In this document: one piece after another, positions 19,338 through 28,454 of the stretch
Layout: each line of letters starts with the position of its first letter
How positions within the stretch are numbered: position 1 is the stretch's first letter
From: Chloroflexota bacterium
Lineage (GTDB): Bacteria; Chloroflexota; Dehalococcoidia; JACQUA01
Direction of reading: 5' to 3'
Assembly: GCA_016210565.1 (NCBI GenBank)
Contig: JACQUA010000396.1
Location: 1-64,000, forward strand
DNA length: 64,000 bases
Notes under the pieces: generated by a model
The model's database searches: none
Told to the model about the DNA's origin: nothing
The model's input: the letters and a program-made list of their open reading frames with translations, nothing else
Position numbers and translations under genes: made by a program

Positions 19338-20168
19338 GTGCTGTACATCGTATCGACCCCCATCGGTAACCTGGAGGATATCACCCTCCGGGCGCTGCGC
19401 CTCCTTGCAGAAGTCGACCTCGTGGCGTCCGAGGATACCCGGAAGGCCAGGTTGCTTCTCAACCGGCATGGCGTGAAGAACGCCATCACGAGCTATCACG
19501 AGCAGAACAAACGGAGCAAACTGCCGCAACTGCTGAATCTTCTCAGTGAGGGAAAGGACATAGCCCTGATATCCGAAGCCGGGACGCCCGGGCTCAACGA
19601 TCCGGGCTATGAACTGATCGCGGCCTGCATTCAGGAAGGCATACCGGTCACCCCGGTACCCGGACCGTCCGCCGTTATCACGGCGCTGGTGATATCCGGC
19701 CTGCCCACCAGCAGGTTCGTCTATGTCGGCTATCTCCCCCGCCGGCCGGGCGAGAGGAAGAGATATTTGCAATCGCTGCTGGCCGAACCGGGAACGGTCA
19801 TTTGTCTCGAAGCCCCCCACCGCATCGCGGCGGCCCTGGCCGACATGCTCGAAGTCCTGGGCGACAGGAGGCTGGCGGTCTGCCGCGAGCTAACCAAGCT
19901 GCACGAAGAGGTCTTCCGCGGGACCATCAGCAAGGCGCTGGCGCACTTCCAGAGTCCAAGGGGCGAGTTTACCCTGGTGGTCGAGGGCACCAGCGGGAAA
20001 CCGGCAGAGGCCCCCTCCGCTTCTCCGGCAGAGGCGCGCCGGTTGGTGGCCGCCTACCGGGGCCAGGGATTGAGGGCCAGGCAAGGCGTGCCCAGGGTCA
20101 CCCGGGAGACCGGCCTGCCCAGGAAAGAGGTCTACCGGTTGTGGATCGAGAATGGAGTCGAGCAGTGA
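19338..20168 (+). CDS. rsmI: 16S rRNA (cytidine1402-2'-O)-methyltransferase
   Basis: RsmI methylates the ribose of C1402 in the ribosomal decoding centre using SAM. The GTG at 19338 is the start: AGGAG lies 7 nt upstream and gives the family N-terminus MLYIVSTPIGNLEDITLRALR. Other signatures are VASEDTRKARLLL, ALISEAGTPGLNDPGYELI, PVPGPSAVITALVISGLPTSRFVYVGYLPR and RLAVCRELTKLHEEVFRGT, followed by a helical C-terminal tail. The product has 276 residues, typical length. The stop codon lies inside the first unit of a 23-bp tandem repeat. Confidence 0.96.
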   Translation: MLYIVSTPIGNLEDITLRALRLLAEVDLVASEDTRKARLLLNRHGVKNAITSYHEQNKRSKLPQLLNLLSEGKDIALISEAGTPGLNDPGYELIAACIQEGIPVTPVPGPSAVITALVISGLPTSRFVYVGYLPRRPGERKRYLQSLLAEPGTVICLEAPHRIAAALADMLEVLGDRRLAVCRELTKLHEEVFRGTISKALAHFQSPRGEFTLVVEGTSGKPAEAPSASPAEARRLVAAYRGQGLRARQGVPRVTRETGLPRKEVYRLWIENGVEQ

Positions 20169-20252
20169 CCAGTCAAGCAGTCGAGCAGTGACCAGTCAAG
20201 CAGTCGAGCAGTGACCAGTCAAGCAGTCGAGCAGTGACCAGTCAAGCAGTCG
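20161..20252. repeat. four perfect tandem copies of a 23-bp unit
   Basis: Units begin at 20161, 20184, 20207 and 20230, each starting AGCAGTGACCAG and ending AAGCAGTCG. The first unit overlaps the rsmI stop. There are no spacers, so this is a minisatellite and not a CRISPR. Perfect identity implies recent expansion. Confidence 0.95.
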
Positions 20253-20268
20253 GCAGCCGGGGGGCGGG

Positions 20269-20308
20269 TAACTCAATAACTCAATAACTCAATAACCCAA
20301 TAACTCAA
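20269..20308. repeat. TAACTCAA octanucleotide array
   Basis: Five consecutive TAACTCAA units, one with a T-to-C change, lie between rsmI and the nitroreductase gene. The same octamer, in either orientation, is found between the two acyl-CoA ligases (about 8390-8420 and 8465-8495). Confidence 0.9.
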
Positions 20309-20328
20309 TGAACACTCTATCTCTAACT

Positions 20329-21027
20329 CTATCTCTTCTTGTGTATCTCCGCAATGTAGCTCAGCACGGCCTCGGAGGAGCGAAACTTCGACATGTCGTA
20401 CTTCTCGTTGTGGACGATGTCATCAAGGTCCCTCCTGAATCCGGGCTTAGGCTCCTTCGCGGCGTAGCCCAGCGCCACCATGACCGGCAGGCGGTAGAGC
20501 TCCGGCACGCCGAGAATGTTCTTGAGAGAACCTTCCCAGACCGGGCTAACGCTTATCCATTCCGAATTCAGCCCGGCGGCCGTCGCCGCCAGGTGCATGA
20601 CCATAGCGGCGTTGGCCATGTTGTGATTGAACACCTCCCGTTCCCCGGTGAGGATGCTGGCGGCCACCACCGAAGTGATGAGCGTCCGCGGATCGCCCAG
20701 GACCGCTATGACCACCGGGGCAACCGCAAACGGCGCCAGGCCCTCGCCCCTGTCCAGACCACCGGGATGCCGCACTTCCGGCGTCCGGGAAAGTTCCAGG
20801 GGGCCGGTCCATTTCCGTATGGCGGACTGCAACGCAGCAATCCTCCGCTTCGTCTCACCGTCCTTGACGACCACAAACTCCCAGGGCTGCCCATTGCCTC
20901 CCGACATTGCCCAGTGGCCGGCGTCCAGGATGTTGCGCAACGCATCCTCGGGGATGGGGTCCGGCTTGAACGACCTCGTCGACCGCCGCTTTTTGACAAT
21001 CCGCATGAAGGTATCTAGATCACTCAT
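20329..21027 (-). CDS. nitroreductase family protein
   Basis: This is a 232-residue FMN-dependent NAD(P)H oxidoreductase of the nitroreductase fold. Signatures are the N-terminal RRSTRSFKPDPIPEDALRNILDAGHWAMSGGNGQPWEF, the central NHNMANAAMVMHLAATAAGL helix and the C-terminal YRLPVMVALGYAAKEP. The ATG at 21025-21027 has AGGAGG about 9 nt upstream; a TTG two codons earlier also opens the frame. It is a single-gene unit convergent with rsmI. The physiological substrate is unknown; family members reduce quinones, flavins or nitro compounds. Confidence 0.92.
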   Translation of the reverse strand: MSDLDTFMRIVKKRRSTRSFKPDPIPEDALRNILDAGHWAMSGGNGQPWEFVVVKDGETKRRIAALQSAIRKWTGPLELSRTPEVRHPGGLDRGEGLAPFAVAPVVIAVLGDPRTLITSVVAASILTGEREVFNHNMANAAMVMHLAATAAGLNSEWISVSPVWEGSLKNILGVPELYRLPVMVALGYAAKEPKPGFRRDLDDIVHNEKYDMSKFRSSEAVLSYIAEIHKKR

Positions 21028-21280
21028 GGCCAATCCTCCTTATTGGTTATCTCCTACCGAGAATAGAATGTGCCCACGCCGTACGTCCCAGCAGTAGCAC
21101 AGGCCGCCGTGCCTGTGGGAGCCCGATTGCCAGTACGACTCCGCGCGGCCCATGCCTGATCCAGGATTATAGCACGAATAGTGCGATGGTCTGCCTGTTA
21201 TAATAGTAGAAACGCCGTCCGCACTCGCAAGTTCCAAGCCAGTGCGCGACATTGCCTGAAGTTCTGGGAGAAAAACCTAT

Positions 21281-21898
21281 ATGGATGCCAAAGCTACTGA
21301 AGCCACCCGCAAACGCTATGACCGGATAGCCCCTCTATACGATCTGATGGAGGGGCTTGCCGAACGGGCCCGCTTTGCCCGGTGGCGTCAGCTTCTCTGG
21401 AGCAGGGTGGAGGGGACGAAGATACTCGAAATCGGCGCCGGCACAGGCAAGAACTTCCCTTACTATCCTGAGAACGCCGAACTGACCGCCATTGACTTCA
21501 GTGAAAAAATGCTGGAGCGCGCCCGCCGGAAAGCCAAAGCCCGTCAGGTGAAGGTGAGACTCATTCAGATGGACGCTCAGAAGCTGGGGTTCCCCGAGAA
21601 CACCTTCGATTCCGTGGCGGCGACTTTCGTCTTCTGCTCCGTGCCGGACCCGGTCCGCGGCCTGCTTGAAATCAAACGGGTCTTAAAGCCGGGGGGCAAA
21701 GTGGTGCTGCTGGAGCACGTTCTAAGTGAGAACCGGTTCGTGGCCGGGCTAATGAACCTCCTCAATCCCATCATGGTGCGAATGATGGCCAACATCAACC
21801 GGAAGACCGTAGACAACGTCACCGCGGCCGGGCTGTCGGTGGAGAAAGTCACCCGCCTGGGACACATCTTCAGGCTCATCGAAGCCAGGAAGAAATAG
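21281..21898 (+). CDS. class I SAM-dependent methyltransferase (UbiE/PmtA-like)
   Basis: The product has 205 residues with an early YDRIAPLYDLMEGL segment, motif I ILEIGAGTGKNFPYYP, the acidic motif II AIDFSEKMLERARRKA and a post-motif region FDSVAATFVFCSVPDPVRGL then KPGGKVVLLEHVLSE. This combination is typical of UbiE and phosphatidylethanolamine N-methyltransferase relatives. GGGAG precedes the ATG, and a TATAAT at 21199-21204 could be its -10 box. Lipid, quinone or small-molecule methylation are all possible; the context does not decide. Confidence 0.88.
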   Translation: MDAKATEATRKRYDRIAPLYDLMEGLAERARFARWRQLLWSRVEGTKILEIGAGTGKNFPYYPENAELTAIDFSEKMLERARRKAKARQVKVRLIQMDAQKLGFPENTFDSVAATFVFCSVPDPVRGLLEIKRVLKPGGKVVLLEHVLSENRFVAGLMNLLNPIMVRMMANINRKTVDNVTAAGLSVEKVTRLGHIFRLIEARKK

Positions 21899-22191
21899 CG
21901 GCCTTCGTTGGGCGCGGCCCAGCCTGTAACCCCGCTAATACGAACGCAATAATAAATGCCGCATCGCCCTGCTGATGACAAGGGAACACGTTTTCACACC
22001 AAGAACACAGAGACACAAAGAACGCGAACGGCAACGTACGGTGCTCTGGTGTTAGCGCCTCCGCAACACAGATTCCTCATTGTGCCCTTTGTGTGACACT
22101 ATGCGTCACGATCTAGTGCGTTTGTGTTAGCTCCCCCATCCAGTCGGGAGCATCGACCACACGCCCCGCGACGTTGAGGCCTCGTCCGGAC

Positions 22192-22446
22192 CTAATCCGC
22201 TCCGGTCGAACTCTTAGCCGAGACGAGCTGATCGTCCATCCAGGTCTCTTTTTCCACCAGCTTCGTTAACGCCGCATACCCCTCTCCACCAAAGGACTTC
22301 ATCTGCGCGGTGAGCAGCTCGGAGTATTTCAGACCTTTGGACGCCAGCCACTCCCGGTGGGCCTTGTCGCCGCGCCCCATTATGTGGCGGGCCAGGTCGG
22401 CCGGTGTGGTGGAAACCTTATTACAGGCCTTGCAGTGATAGCTCAA
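22192..22446 (-). CDS. small C2H2-like zinc protein (copy 1 of hydroxylase operon)
   Basis: The product has 84 residues and starts with TTG behind GGAGG. Its N-terminus is a C-x2-C-x12-H-x8-H motif (Cys5, Cys8, His21, His30) in MSYHCKACNKVSTTPADLARH. A helical part follows with GDKAHREWLASKGLKYSELL and MKSFGGEGYAALTKLVEKET. A close paralogue at 25081-25332 keeps the same spacing. Both lie directly downstream of a molybdenum-hydroxylase large subunit, so a role in that enzyme's maturation, or in sensing, is inferred from context. The function is unknown. Confidence 0.75.
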   Translation of the reverse strand: MSYHCKACNKVSTTPADLARHIMGRGDKAHREWLASKGLKYSELLTAQMKSFGGEGYAALTKLVEKETWMDDQLVSAKSSTGAD

Positions 22447-22460
22447 TGTAAACCTCCAGG

Positions 22461-24788
22461 TCAGGAAACGGAAACCAGTACTCGGGACTTCCTATTGCCC
22501 TTCCTGGTCTTTTCGCCCTGTTTCTCTTTCCCCTTTTCCTTAAGCGCCTTCAAGATTTTTTCGGGAGTAACCGGCATTTCTTTTATCCGCACGCCGATGG
22601 CGTTATCTATGGCGTTGACCAGCGCCCCGGGGGTCGGAATGGCCAGCCCTTCGCCGGCCTCCTTGGCCCCGAAAGGGCCCTCCGGTTCATAGGTATCCAC
22701 GTTCAGGATATTGATCTTCGGCATGTCCGCGGCGCGGAACGGTTTGTAATCTCGCAAATTGCAGTTGGTTATCTTCCCGTTTTTGTGCAGGTAGTACTCG
22801 GTGAAGCCGTAGGCGCCCGACATGCAGACCGAGCCTTCCAGTTGTCCCTCGGCGCCCAGGGGATTGATCGTTGTGCCGCCGTCGTGGGCCGTGGTGGCGC
22901 TGAGCAGGGTTACCTTGCCGGTCTCAGGGTCAACCTTCACCTCCACCGCCTGGACGCCAAAACTAAAAGCGGGGGAAACCATGCCTTTGCGGTGAGGAGT
23001 ATATTCCCCCTGGCCAACGATCTGTTGGCCACCTCGGGCCCTGATGGCTTCTTTCACCACGTCAAAATAGGAGATGCCCCTTTCCGGGCGGTTGGTGATA
23101 TGAACCCAGCGGTGACTAATCTCCAGGTCATAGACTATGTTGGGACCGAGCTTACCGGCGGCGTACTCCAGCAGTTGCCGTTTGGCGTCGGCGGCCGCGG
23201 CTTTGACCGCATTGCCATTCATGAAAGTCTCCCGACTCGCCCAGGCGCCGAGGTCCGGCGGGCAGGTTGCGGTATCGCCGGTATGAAGTCTGACATCTTC
23301 GAGCTGGACTCCCAATTCCTCGGCGCAGATCATGCAGAGGGTGGTATTGGAACCCTGGCCGATCTCGTTGGCCCCGGTGAACAGGTCCACCTTGCCATCG
23401 ATACTGATCTTGACCGTGGCTGCGCCGAAGGCATAGGGGGTGTCGAACCAGTTGAAAATGCCGCCGGAGTTGAACCCGTAGCCAGCCACGCCGATGCCGT
23501 GGTTGGGTGGCAATTGACCTTTGTCCTTGACGAACTTGTCTATCTTGTCAATACATTGTGGTATGCCGCAACTCTGGATAAAGGCCTGATCGGGGATCAC
23601 CGAGTTGGGGGTCATTGCGTTCTTGCGCCTCAGTTCCATCGGGTCTATCCCCAGGTCGCGGGCCATCAGGTCCATCTGGGACTCGGTCACGAAGCACGCC
23701 TGCGGCGCACCGAACCCGCGAAGCGCGGATGATGGAAGCATGTTGGTGTAGACGCGGTAGCCGTCATATCTATAGGCCGGGTATTTATATGGAAAGAAGG
23801 AGTAGAACCCGGTGACGTACAGCGTGGTAGCGCCCATGGAAGTGTAGGCCCCGCCGTCCGTGACGGCGCGGACTTCCCGGGCGAGGATGGTGCCGTCTTT
23901 CTTCGCCCCCAACCTGCTAATGTAGTACATCGGCGTGCGACGCCTGGTGGCGGTGAAAACTTCCTCGCGGCTGAAGACGATCTTCACCGGCTGACGCAGC
24001 TTCTGTGAGAGCAGGGAAGCGATGAACTGGCCGGAGTCGAGCTCCATCTTACCGCCGAATCCGCCTCCAACATGCGGTTTGATCACCCGGACGTCGCCCT
24101 CCTTAATGCCCAGCATCTCAGCCAGCAGCACCTGGACAAAGTAGTTAGACTGGGTCGAGGTCCATATGGTCAGCTTCCCATCGTAGCCGAAACTGGCCAC
24201 CGTGTTGTGCGGCTCCATGCATACATGGGCCATAGACGTGCAGTAGAAACTATCTTCCCGGATATGGTCGCACTGCTTGAAACCTTCGTCAACGTCACCC
24301 CACTCGATGTGCCGGGTGACATTGATGTTCAGGTCAACCCCGTCATGGACGCAGGGGGCGTCTTCCTTGATGGCCTCCATCGGGTCGAACACGGCCTTCA
24401 AAGGCTCGTACTCCACTTTGATCAGTTTCAGGGCCTCCTCGGCGGTGTCCTCGTCAACGGCGGCAACGGCCGCCACGGCATCCCCGATGAAGCGGACTTT
24501 GTCACGGCACAAGATCGGCTCGTCGCACAACTCCGGGAACCGCCGCCAGTTCCCCATCTTTTTGCCTATGGTATCCTTGCCGGTCACCACCAGCTTGACT
24601 CCCGGCAAGGCCTCTGCGCCGCTGGTATCGACGTGGAGAATCCTGGCGTGAGGGTGTGGGCTCCTGAGAATCTTGGCCCACAACATATTGGGCAGGGTGA
24701 TGTCCACAGTGTATTTGGCTGAGCCAGTGGCTTTTTCAAAGCCATCTATATTCGGCAGTCTTTTACCGATTACTGAATAGACGCTCAA
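22461..24788 (-). CDS. xanthine-dehydrogenase-family molybdopterin-binding large subunit (copy 1)
   Basis: The product has 775 residues. This is the catalytic subunit (COG1529 type) of a three-subunit molybdenum hydroxylase that oxidises a C-H bond with water. An N-terminal hammerhead domain (ATGSAKYTVDITLPNMLWAKILRSPHPHARI) precedes the MPT-binding regions: PHVGGGFGGKMELDS, SALRGFGAPQACFVTESQ and GANEIGQGSNTTL. The catalytic-glutamate loop GPFGAKEAGEGLAIPTPGA is intact. The AYxCSFR loop of CO dehydrogenase is absent. The start is TTG with AAGGAGC. It is the second of two large subunits in the operon, about 14 bp upstream of its zinc protein. The substrate is unknown. Confidence 0.93.
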   Translation of the reverse strand: MSVYSVIGKRLPNIDGFEKATGSAKYTVDITLPNMLWAKILRSPHPHARILHVDTSGAEALPGVKLVVTGKDTIGKKMGNWRRFPELCDEPILCRDKVRFIGDAVAAVAAVDEDTAEEALKLIKVEYEPLKAVFDPMEAIKEDAPCVHDGVDLNINVTRHIEWGDVDEGFKQCDHIREDSFYCTSMAHVCMEPHNTVASFGYDGKLTIWTSTQSNYFVQVLLAEMLGIKEGDVRVIKPHVGGGFGGKMELDSGQFIASLLSQKLRQPVKIVFSREEVFTATRRRTPMYYISRLGAKKDGTILAREVRAVTDGGAYTSMGATTLYVTGFYSFFPYKYPAYRYDGYRVYTNMLPSSALRGFGAPQACFVTESQMDLMARDLGIDPMELRRKNAMTPNSVIPDQAFIQSCGIPQCIDKIDKFVKDKGQLPPNHGIGVAGYGFNSGGIFNWFDTPYAFGAATVKISIDGKVDLFTGANEIGQGSNTTLCMICAEELGVQLEDVRLHTGDTATCPPDLGAWASRETFMNGNAVKAAAADAKRQLLEYAAGKLGPNIVYDLEISHRWVHITNRPERGISYFDVVKEAIRARGGQQIVGQGEYTPHRKGMVSPAFSFGVQAVEVKVDPETGKVTLLSATTAHDGGTTINPLGAEGQLEGSVCMSGAYGFTEYYLHKNGKITNCNLRDYKPFRAADMPKINILNVDTYEPEGPFGAKEAGEGLAIPTPGALVNAIDNAIGVRIKEMPVTPEKILKALKEKGKEKQGEKTRKGNRKSRVLVSVS

Positions 24789-25080
24789 CGGTGCTCCTTA
24801 ACGGGGATTTTCCCGGGCCATCGCCCTGGTGGGACGCGGGCAGCAAAGGCTCAGGGACGTTCGAGTTCGCAACGCTTATGATACAACCACCGCGAGGTCA
24901 AAAGCAAGCCAAAGTCGCCTGTGCGCCCGGCCCGGTCAGGGCGCAACCCCACCACCGGGGCTCACGGGCACAGTGGCCAGCCTGTCTCAGAAACCGGTCG
25001 AACGGGCATCTTGCCCGCTCCTTCATCTTGCCCGTTTGTTCACCGAAGGTGCAAGCCACAGGACCGGGGCAACGCGGCCC
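24789..25080. other. spacer inside the hydroxylase operon, nothing recognised
   Basis: This 292-bp gap separates the two large-subunit/zinc-protein pairs. It contains a CACGGGCAC...GCCTGT-type partial repeat and AT-poor unique sequence, without a gene or a convincing promoter. Confidence 0.4.
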
Positions 25081-25332
25081 TCACAATTGTACTTCCTGGA
25101 TTTCATGCGTTTCGCGGTATTCACCCCTGGTTTCTCTTTCCAACAAACCGGACAGGGCGGCATAACCTTCCCCCCCGAAGGACTTCATCTGGGCGCGGAG
25201 AAGGTCCGAGAACCTGAATCCTTTTGAAGCCAGCCAGTCCCTGTGGACCTTATCTCCACGGCCCATGATGTGCCGGGCCAGGTCTGTCGCCGTCGGCGAA
25301 ACCTTGATGCACGCGGGGCAACGATAGCTCAT
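25081..25332 (-). CDS. small C2H2-like zinc protein (copy 2 of hydroxylase operon)
   Basis: The product has 83 residues, starting at an ATG behind AGGAGG only 4 nt after the stop of large subunit 2. It has the same Cys5, Cys8, His21 and His30 pattern as its paralogue at 22192-22446, in MSYRCPACIKVSPTATDLARH. The downstream segments GDKVHRDWLASKGFRFSDLL and MKSFGGEGYAALSGLLERET are also shared. Sequence diverges only at the extreme C-terminus. The tight coupling to the large subunit suggests a dedicated partner. The function is unknown. Confidence 0.75.
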   Translation of the reverse strand: MSYRCPACIKVSPTATDLARHIMGRGDKVHRDWLASKGFRFSDLLRAQMKSFGGEGYAALSGLLERETRGEYRETHEIQEVQL

Positions 25333-25335
25333 CGT

Positions 25336-27624
25336 TTACCTCCTGGCTGTTGTCGATCCTTTTTCTTCTTTGTGTTTAATGGCATTAAGCACCTTTTCAG
25401 GCGTTATGGGCAGGTCCGTTATCCTTACTCCGACCGCTTTGGCGATGGCATTTCCGATGGCCCCGGCGGTAGGAGTGGTAAGTCCTTCCCCGGCTTCTTT
25501 GGCTCCGAACGGACCCTCCGGCTCCCAGGTATCGACTACCAGAATCTCTGTTTCCGGCATGTCGAGGGCGCGGATCAGTTTATAGTCGCCGATAGACGGA
25601 TTGAGGAGCTTGCCGTTGTCCATGGGCTGGTCTTCGCAGAAGCCGTAGCCCCCGGCCATGCTTATGGCTCCCTCTAGCTGACCGTCGCATCCGACCGGAT
25701 TGATGACGGTGCCGCTATCATGAGAGGTGACAGCATTAAGGAGCTTGACCTTCCCTGTTTCCGGGTCAACCGAGACCTCGACGGCCTGGACGCCGAAACT
25801 GTAGGCGGGTGAGATCATGCCTTTGCGGTGCGGGGTGTAGTGCCCGCGACCCATGATGGCCTGGCCCTCCTTGCCCCTGATGGCATCCTTGACTACATCG
25901 AAATAGGATAGGCCGCGCTCCGGACGGTTAGCGATATGGATCCAGCGGTCCTTGATATCAAGATCATATACAATGTTCGACCCCATCTTGGCAGCCGCAA
26001 CTTCCAGAAGCTGGCGTTTGGCCTCAGCCGCCGCCATCTTGACCGCATTTCCGTTCATCAGGGTTTCCCTGCTGGCCCAGGCGCCGAGGTCCGGAGGGCA
26101 GGTCCCGGTATCTGCGGCGATGATCCTGACGTCCTCCAGGCGCACACCGAGCTCCTCGGCGCAAATCATGCTCAAGGTTGTGTTTGATCCCTGGCCGATA
26201 TCGCAAGCGCCGGTGTAGAGATCAACCTTGCCGTCAATGTTGATACGGACGATGGCCGCGGAGAAGGCATACGGCGTGTCAAACCAGTTGAAGATACCTC
26301 CCGAAACAAAGCCATAGGCCGACAGGCCGATGCCATGATTGGGAGGCAACTGCCCACGCCTCTTGACGTATCGTTCGATTTCCCCCAGACACTGGAGCAC
26401 CCCGCAGCTTTGTATGTAAGCCTGGCCGGGGACCTCGTAGTTGGGCGTCATCATGTTCAGGCGTCTGATGGCGACCGGGTCAATCCCCAGGTCTTCCGCT
26501 ATCATATCGAGCTGGGACTCCATGACGAAGGTAGCCTGGGGGGCGCCAAAGCCACGCATGGCGGACGTGGGCGCGGTGTTCGTGTAGGCGCGGTAGCCAT
26601 CATAGCGATAGTTCGGAAACCTGTAGGGGAATGATGAAAAGAATCCCGTCAGGTACAGTGTGGTGGGACCCATGGAAGTATAGGCGCCGCCTTCCGTGAT
26701 GACTCGGACTTCCTTGGCCAGGAGAGCGCCGTCCCTGCTGGCGCCGAGTTTGACATTGTAGTACATTGGAGTGCGCCGCTTGGTGGCGGTGAATTCCTCT
26801 TCGCGGGTAAGCACGATCTTCACCGGCCTCCCCAGCTTCATGGACAGCAAGCCCGAGCAGAACTGGGTAGAATCGAGTTCGAACTTGGACCCCCAGCCAC
26901 CCCCGACGTGAGGCTTGATAACCCGCACGTCGCTCTCCCTCAGGCCAAGCATCCCGGCCATCAGCGCTTGAGTGTAGTAGGAGGATTGGGTAGCCGCATA
27001 CACCGTCATCTTGCCATCGGGTCCAAAGCTGGATACGGTGTTATGGGTCTCCATGCACACGTGCGCCTGCGGCGAGCAATAGAATCTATCCTCCCGCACG
27101 TGGTCACAGCGTTTGAATGCCTCATCAACATCGCCCCATTCAATGTGACGCGTCGCATTGATATTGAGGTCGACTCCATCATGTATAACGGGGGCATCCT
27201 CTTTGATAGCCTCCATGGGGTCAAACACGGCCTTCAGCGGCTCATATTCCACTTCAATGAGGTCCAGCGCTTCTTCGGCAGTGTCTTCATCAATGGCGGC
27301 TACCGCGGCTACCGGGTCGCCGATGTAGCGGACTTTGGTGCGACAGAGGATTTCTTCGTCACAGAACTCAGGAAAGCGCCGCCAGATGCCGGTCTTACGT
27401 CCCAGCGTGTCCTTGCCGGTAACCACACCCTTTACCCCGGCCAGCCTCTCAGCCTTACTGGTATCGATATCGAGGATCTTGGCGTGGGGGTGCGGGCTTC
27501 GCAGTACCCTGGCCCAAAGCATGTTGGGCAGGGTAACATCAAAAGTGAATTTCGCGGCGCCCGTCACCTTCTCCGGTCCGTCTACATTGCGAACTCTGGT
27601 ACCAATAACCGAGAATTTGCTCAT
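25336..27624 (-). CDS. xanthine-dehydrogenase-family molybdopterin-binding large subunit (copy 2)
   Basis: The product has 762 residues, collinear with the copy at 22461-24788. The N-terminal ATG overlaps the stop of the 2Fe-2S subunit (ATGA). MPT-binding segments are PHVGGGWGSKFELDS (W and S replace F and G of copy 1), SAMRGFGAPQATFVMESQ and GACDIGQGSNTTLSMICAEELG. The catalytic-glutamate loop is GPFGAKEAGEGLTTPTAGA. The GGWGSK change near the cofactor suggests that the two copies have different substrate preference. It presumably shares the S and M subunits encoded just upstream with copy 1. Confidence 0.93.
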   Translation of the reverse strand: MSKFSVIGTRVRNVDGPEKVTGAAKFTFDVTLPNMLWARVLRSPHPHAKILDIDTSKAERLAGVKGVVTGKDTLGRKTGIWRRFPEFCDEEILCRTKVRYIGDPVAAVAAIDEDTAEEALDLIEVEYEPLKAVFDPMEAIKEDAPVIHDGVDLNINATRHIEWGDVDEAFKRCDHVREDRFYCSPQAHVCMETHNTVSSFGPDGKMTVYAATQSSYYTQALMAGMLGLRESDVRVIKPHVGGGWGSKFELDSTQFCSGLLSMKLGRPVKIVLTREEEFTATKRRTPMYYNVKLGASRDGALLAKEVRVITEGGAYTSMGPTTLYLTGFFSSFPYRFPNYRYDGYRAYTNTAPTSAMRGFGAPQATFVMESQLDMIAEDLGIDPVAIRRLNMMTPNYEVPGQAYIQSCGVLQCLGEIERYVKRRGQLPPNHGIGLSAYGFVSGGIFNWFDTPYAFSAAIVRINIDGKVDLYTGACDIGQGSNTTLSMICAEELGVRLEDVRIIAADTGTCPPDLGAWASRETLMNGNAVKMAAAEAKRQLLEVAAAKMGSNIVYDLDIKDRWIHIANRPERGLSYFDVVKDAIRGKEGQAIMGRGHYTPHRKGMISPAYSFGVQAVEVSVDPETGKVKLLNAVTSHDSGTVINPVGCDGQLEGAISMAGGYGFCEDQPMDNGKLLNPSIGDYKLIRALDMPETEILVVDTWEPEGPFGAKEAGEGLTTPTAGAIGNAIAKAVGVRITDLPITPEKVLNAIKHKEEKGSTTARR

Positions 27625-28100
27625 TTCCTCTCCTCGTATTTGCCATTGACCACGGACGTAATAGCCCGGACTATGCTGTTATACCCGGTGCAGCGACATA
27701 CGTTGCCATCGATCGCTTCCTTTATTTGCTGTTTGGTGGGCTTCGGGTTTTCATCGAGCAGGGCCTTGGCCGACATCAGCATCCCCGGCGTACAAAAGCC
27801 GCATTGAAAGGCGCCCTCATCCATGAATGCTTCCTGCACCGGGTGGAATTTTGTCCCCGTGGCCAGACCTTCTATTGTCTGCACCTGGCCGCCGTCGGCC
27901 TGGAGCGCCAGCACCGAACACGACTTGACCGCCATTCCATTCAAGATCACGGTGCAGGCGCCACAGGAGCCGCTTTCACAGGCCCTTTTGGTGCCGGTGA
28001 GGCCAAGCTCCCTTCTGATCACTTCCACCAGCAGCGTCTTTGGTTTGACGAAGAGGTCATAAAGCTGGCCGTTGATGGTGAGTTTCAGCTCTTGTTTCAC
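27621..28100 (-). CDS. molybdenum hydroxylase small subunit with two [2Fe-2S] clusters
   Basis: The product has 159 residues. The plant-ferredoxin-type cluster motif is CESGSCGACTVILNG with a later cysteine (VKSCSVLA), and the second, helical cluster is formed by CGFCTPGML and CRCTGYNSIVRAI. This subunit passes electrons from the molybdenum site to the FAD subunit. The start is GTG behind AGGAGAAAC. The gene overlaps large subunit 2 by 4 nt, indicating translational coupling. Length and motif spacing are normal for the CoxS/HcrC family. Confidence 0.95.
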   Translation of the reverse strand: MKQELKLTINGQLYDLFVKPKTLLVEVIRRELGLTGTKRACESGSCGACTVILNGMAVKSCSVLALQADGGQVQTIEGLATGTKFHPVQEAFMDEGAFQCGFCTPGMLMSAKALLDENPKPTKQQIKEAIDGNVCRCTGYNSIVRAITSVVNGKYEERK

Positions 28101-28154
28101 TGGTGTTTCTCCTTTTTCTGCCCTGGTGCTTGGTTGCCGAAATAACCGAAAGAT

Positions 28155-28430
28155 TCTTCGACTACGCTCAGAATGACATTGGAGGCGCTGTCACCCTGAG
28201 CGAAGTCGAAGGGTCTTTCGTCCCTCAGTCCACCTCGGAGGATTCTTCGACTATCCCGATTCTATCGGGACTGCGCTCGCTTCGCTCAGAATGACAGCCG
28301 TCGTCGCGGTTTTCAATAGCATCGAATGTCATTGCATCTGTCCGGCAGCGTTGCGCTGCCTACTGAAACTCAGAATGACATTGGAGGCGCTGTCACCCTG
28401 AGCGAAGTCGAAGGGTCTTTGCTCCATCAT
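28155..28430. repeat. two direct copies of a 52-bp repeat and related hairpins inside the hydroxylase operon
   Basis: A 52-bp sequence beginning CTCAGAATGACATTGG and ending GTCGAAGGGTCTTT is present identically at 28167-28218 and 28369-28420. Between the copies are further arms of the same family (ATTCTTCGACTA, GCTCAGAATGACA, CATTGCATCTG). The block fills the 354-bp gap (28101-28454) between the FAD and 2Fe-2S subunit genes, an odd place for a repeat insertion. It holds no gene. Confidence 0.85.
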
Positions 28431-28454
28431 AACGCCTTTCTACGCAACCAAGCC

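Noticed and set aside
20161-20252. The 23-bp units could be read as a CRISPR array
   Set aside because: The copies are directly adjacent without spacers, so this is a minisatellite; no cas genes are present.
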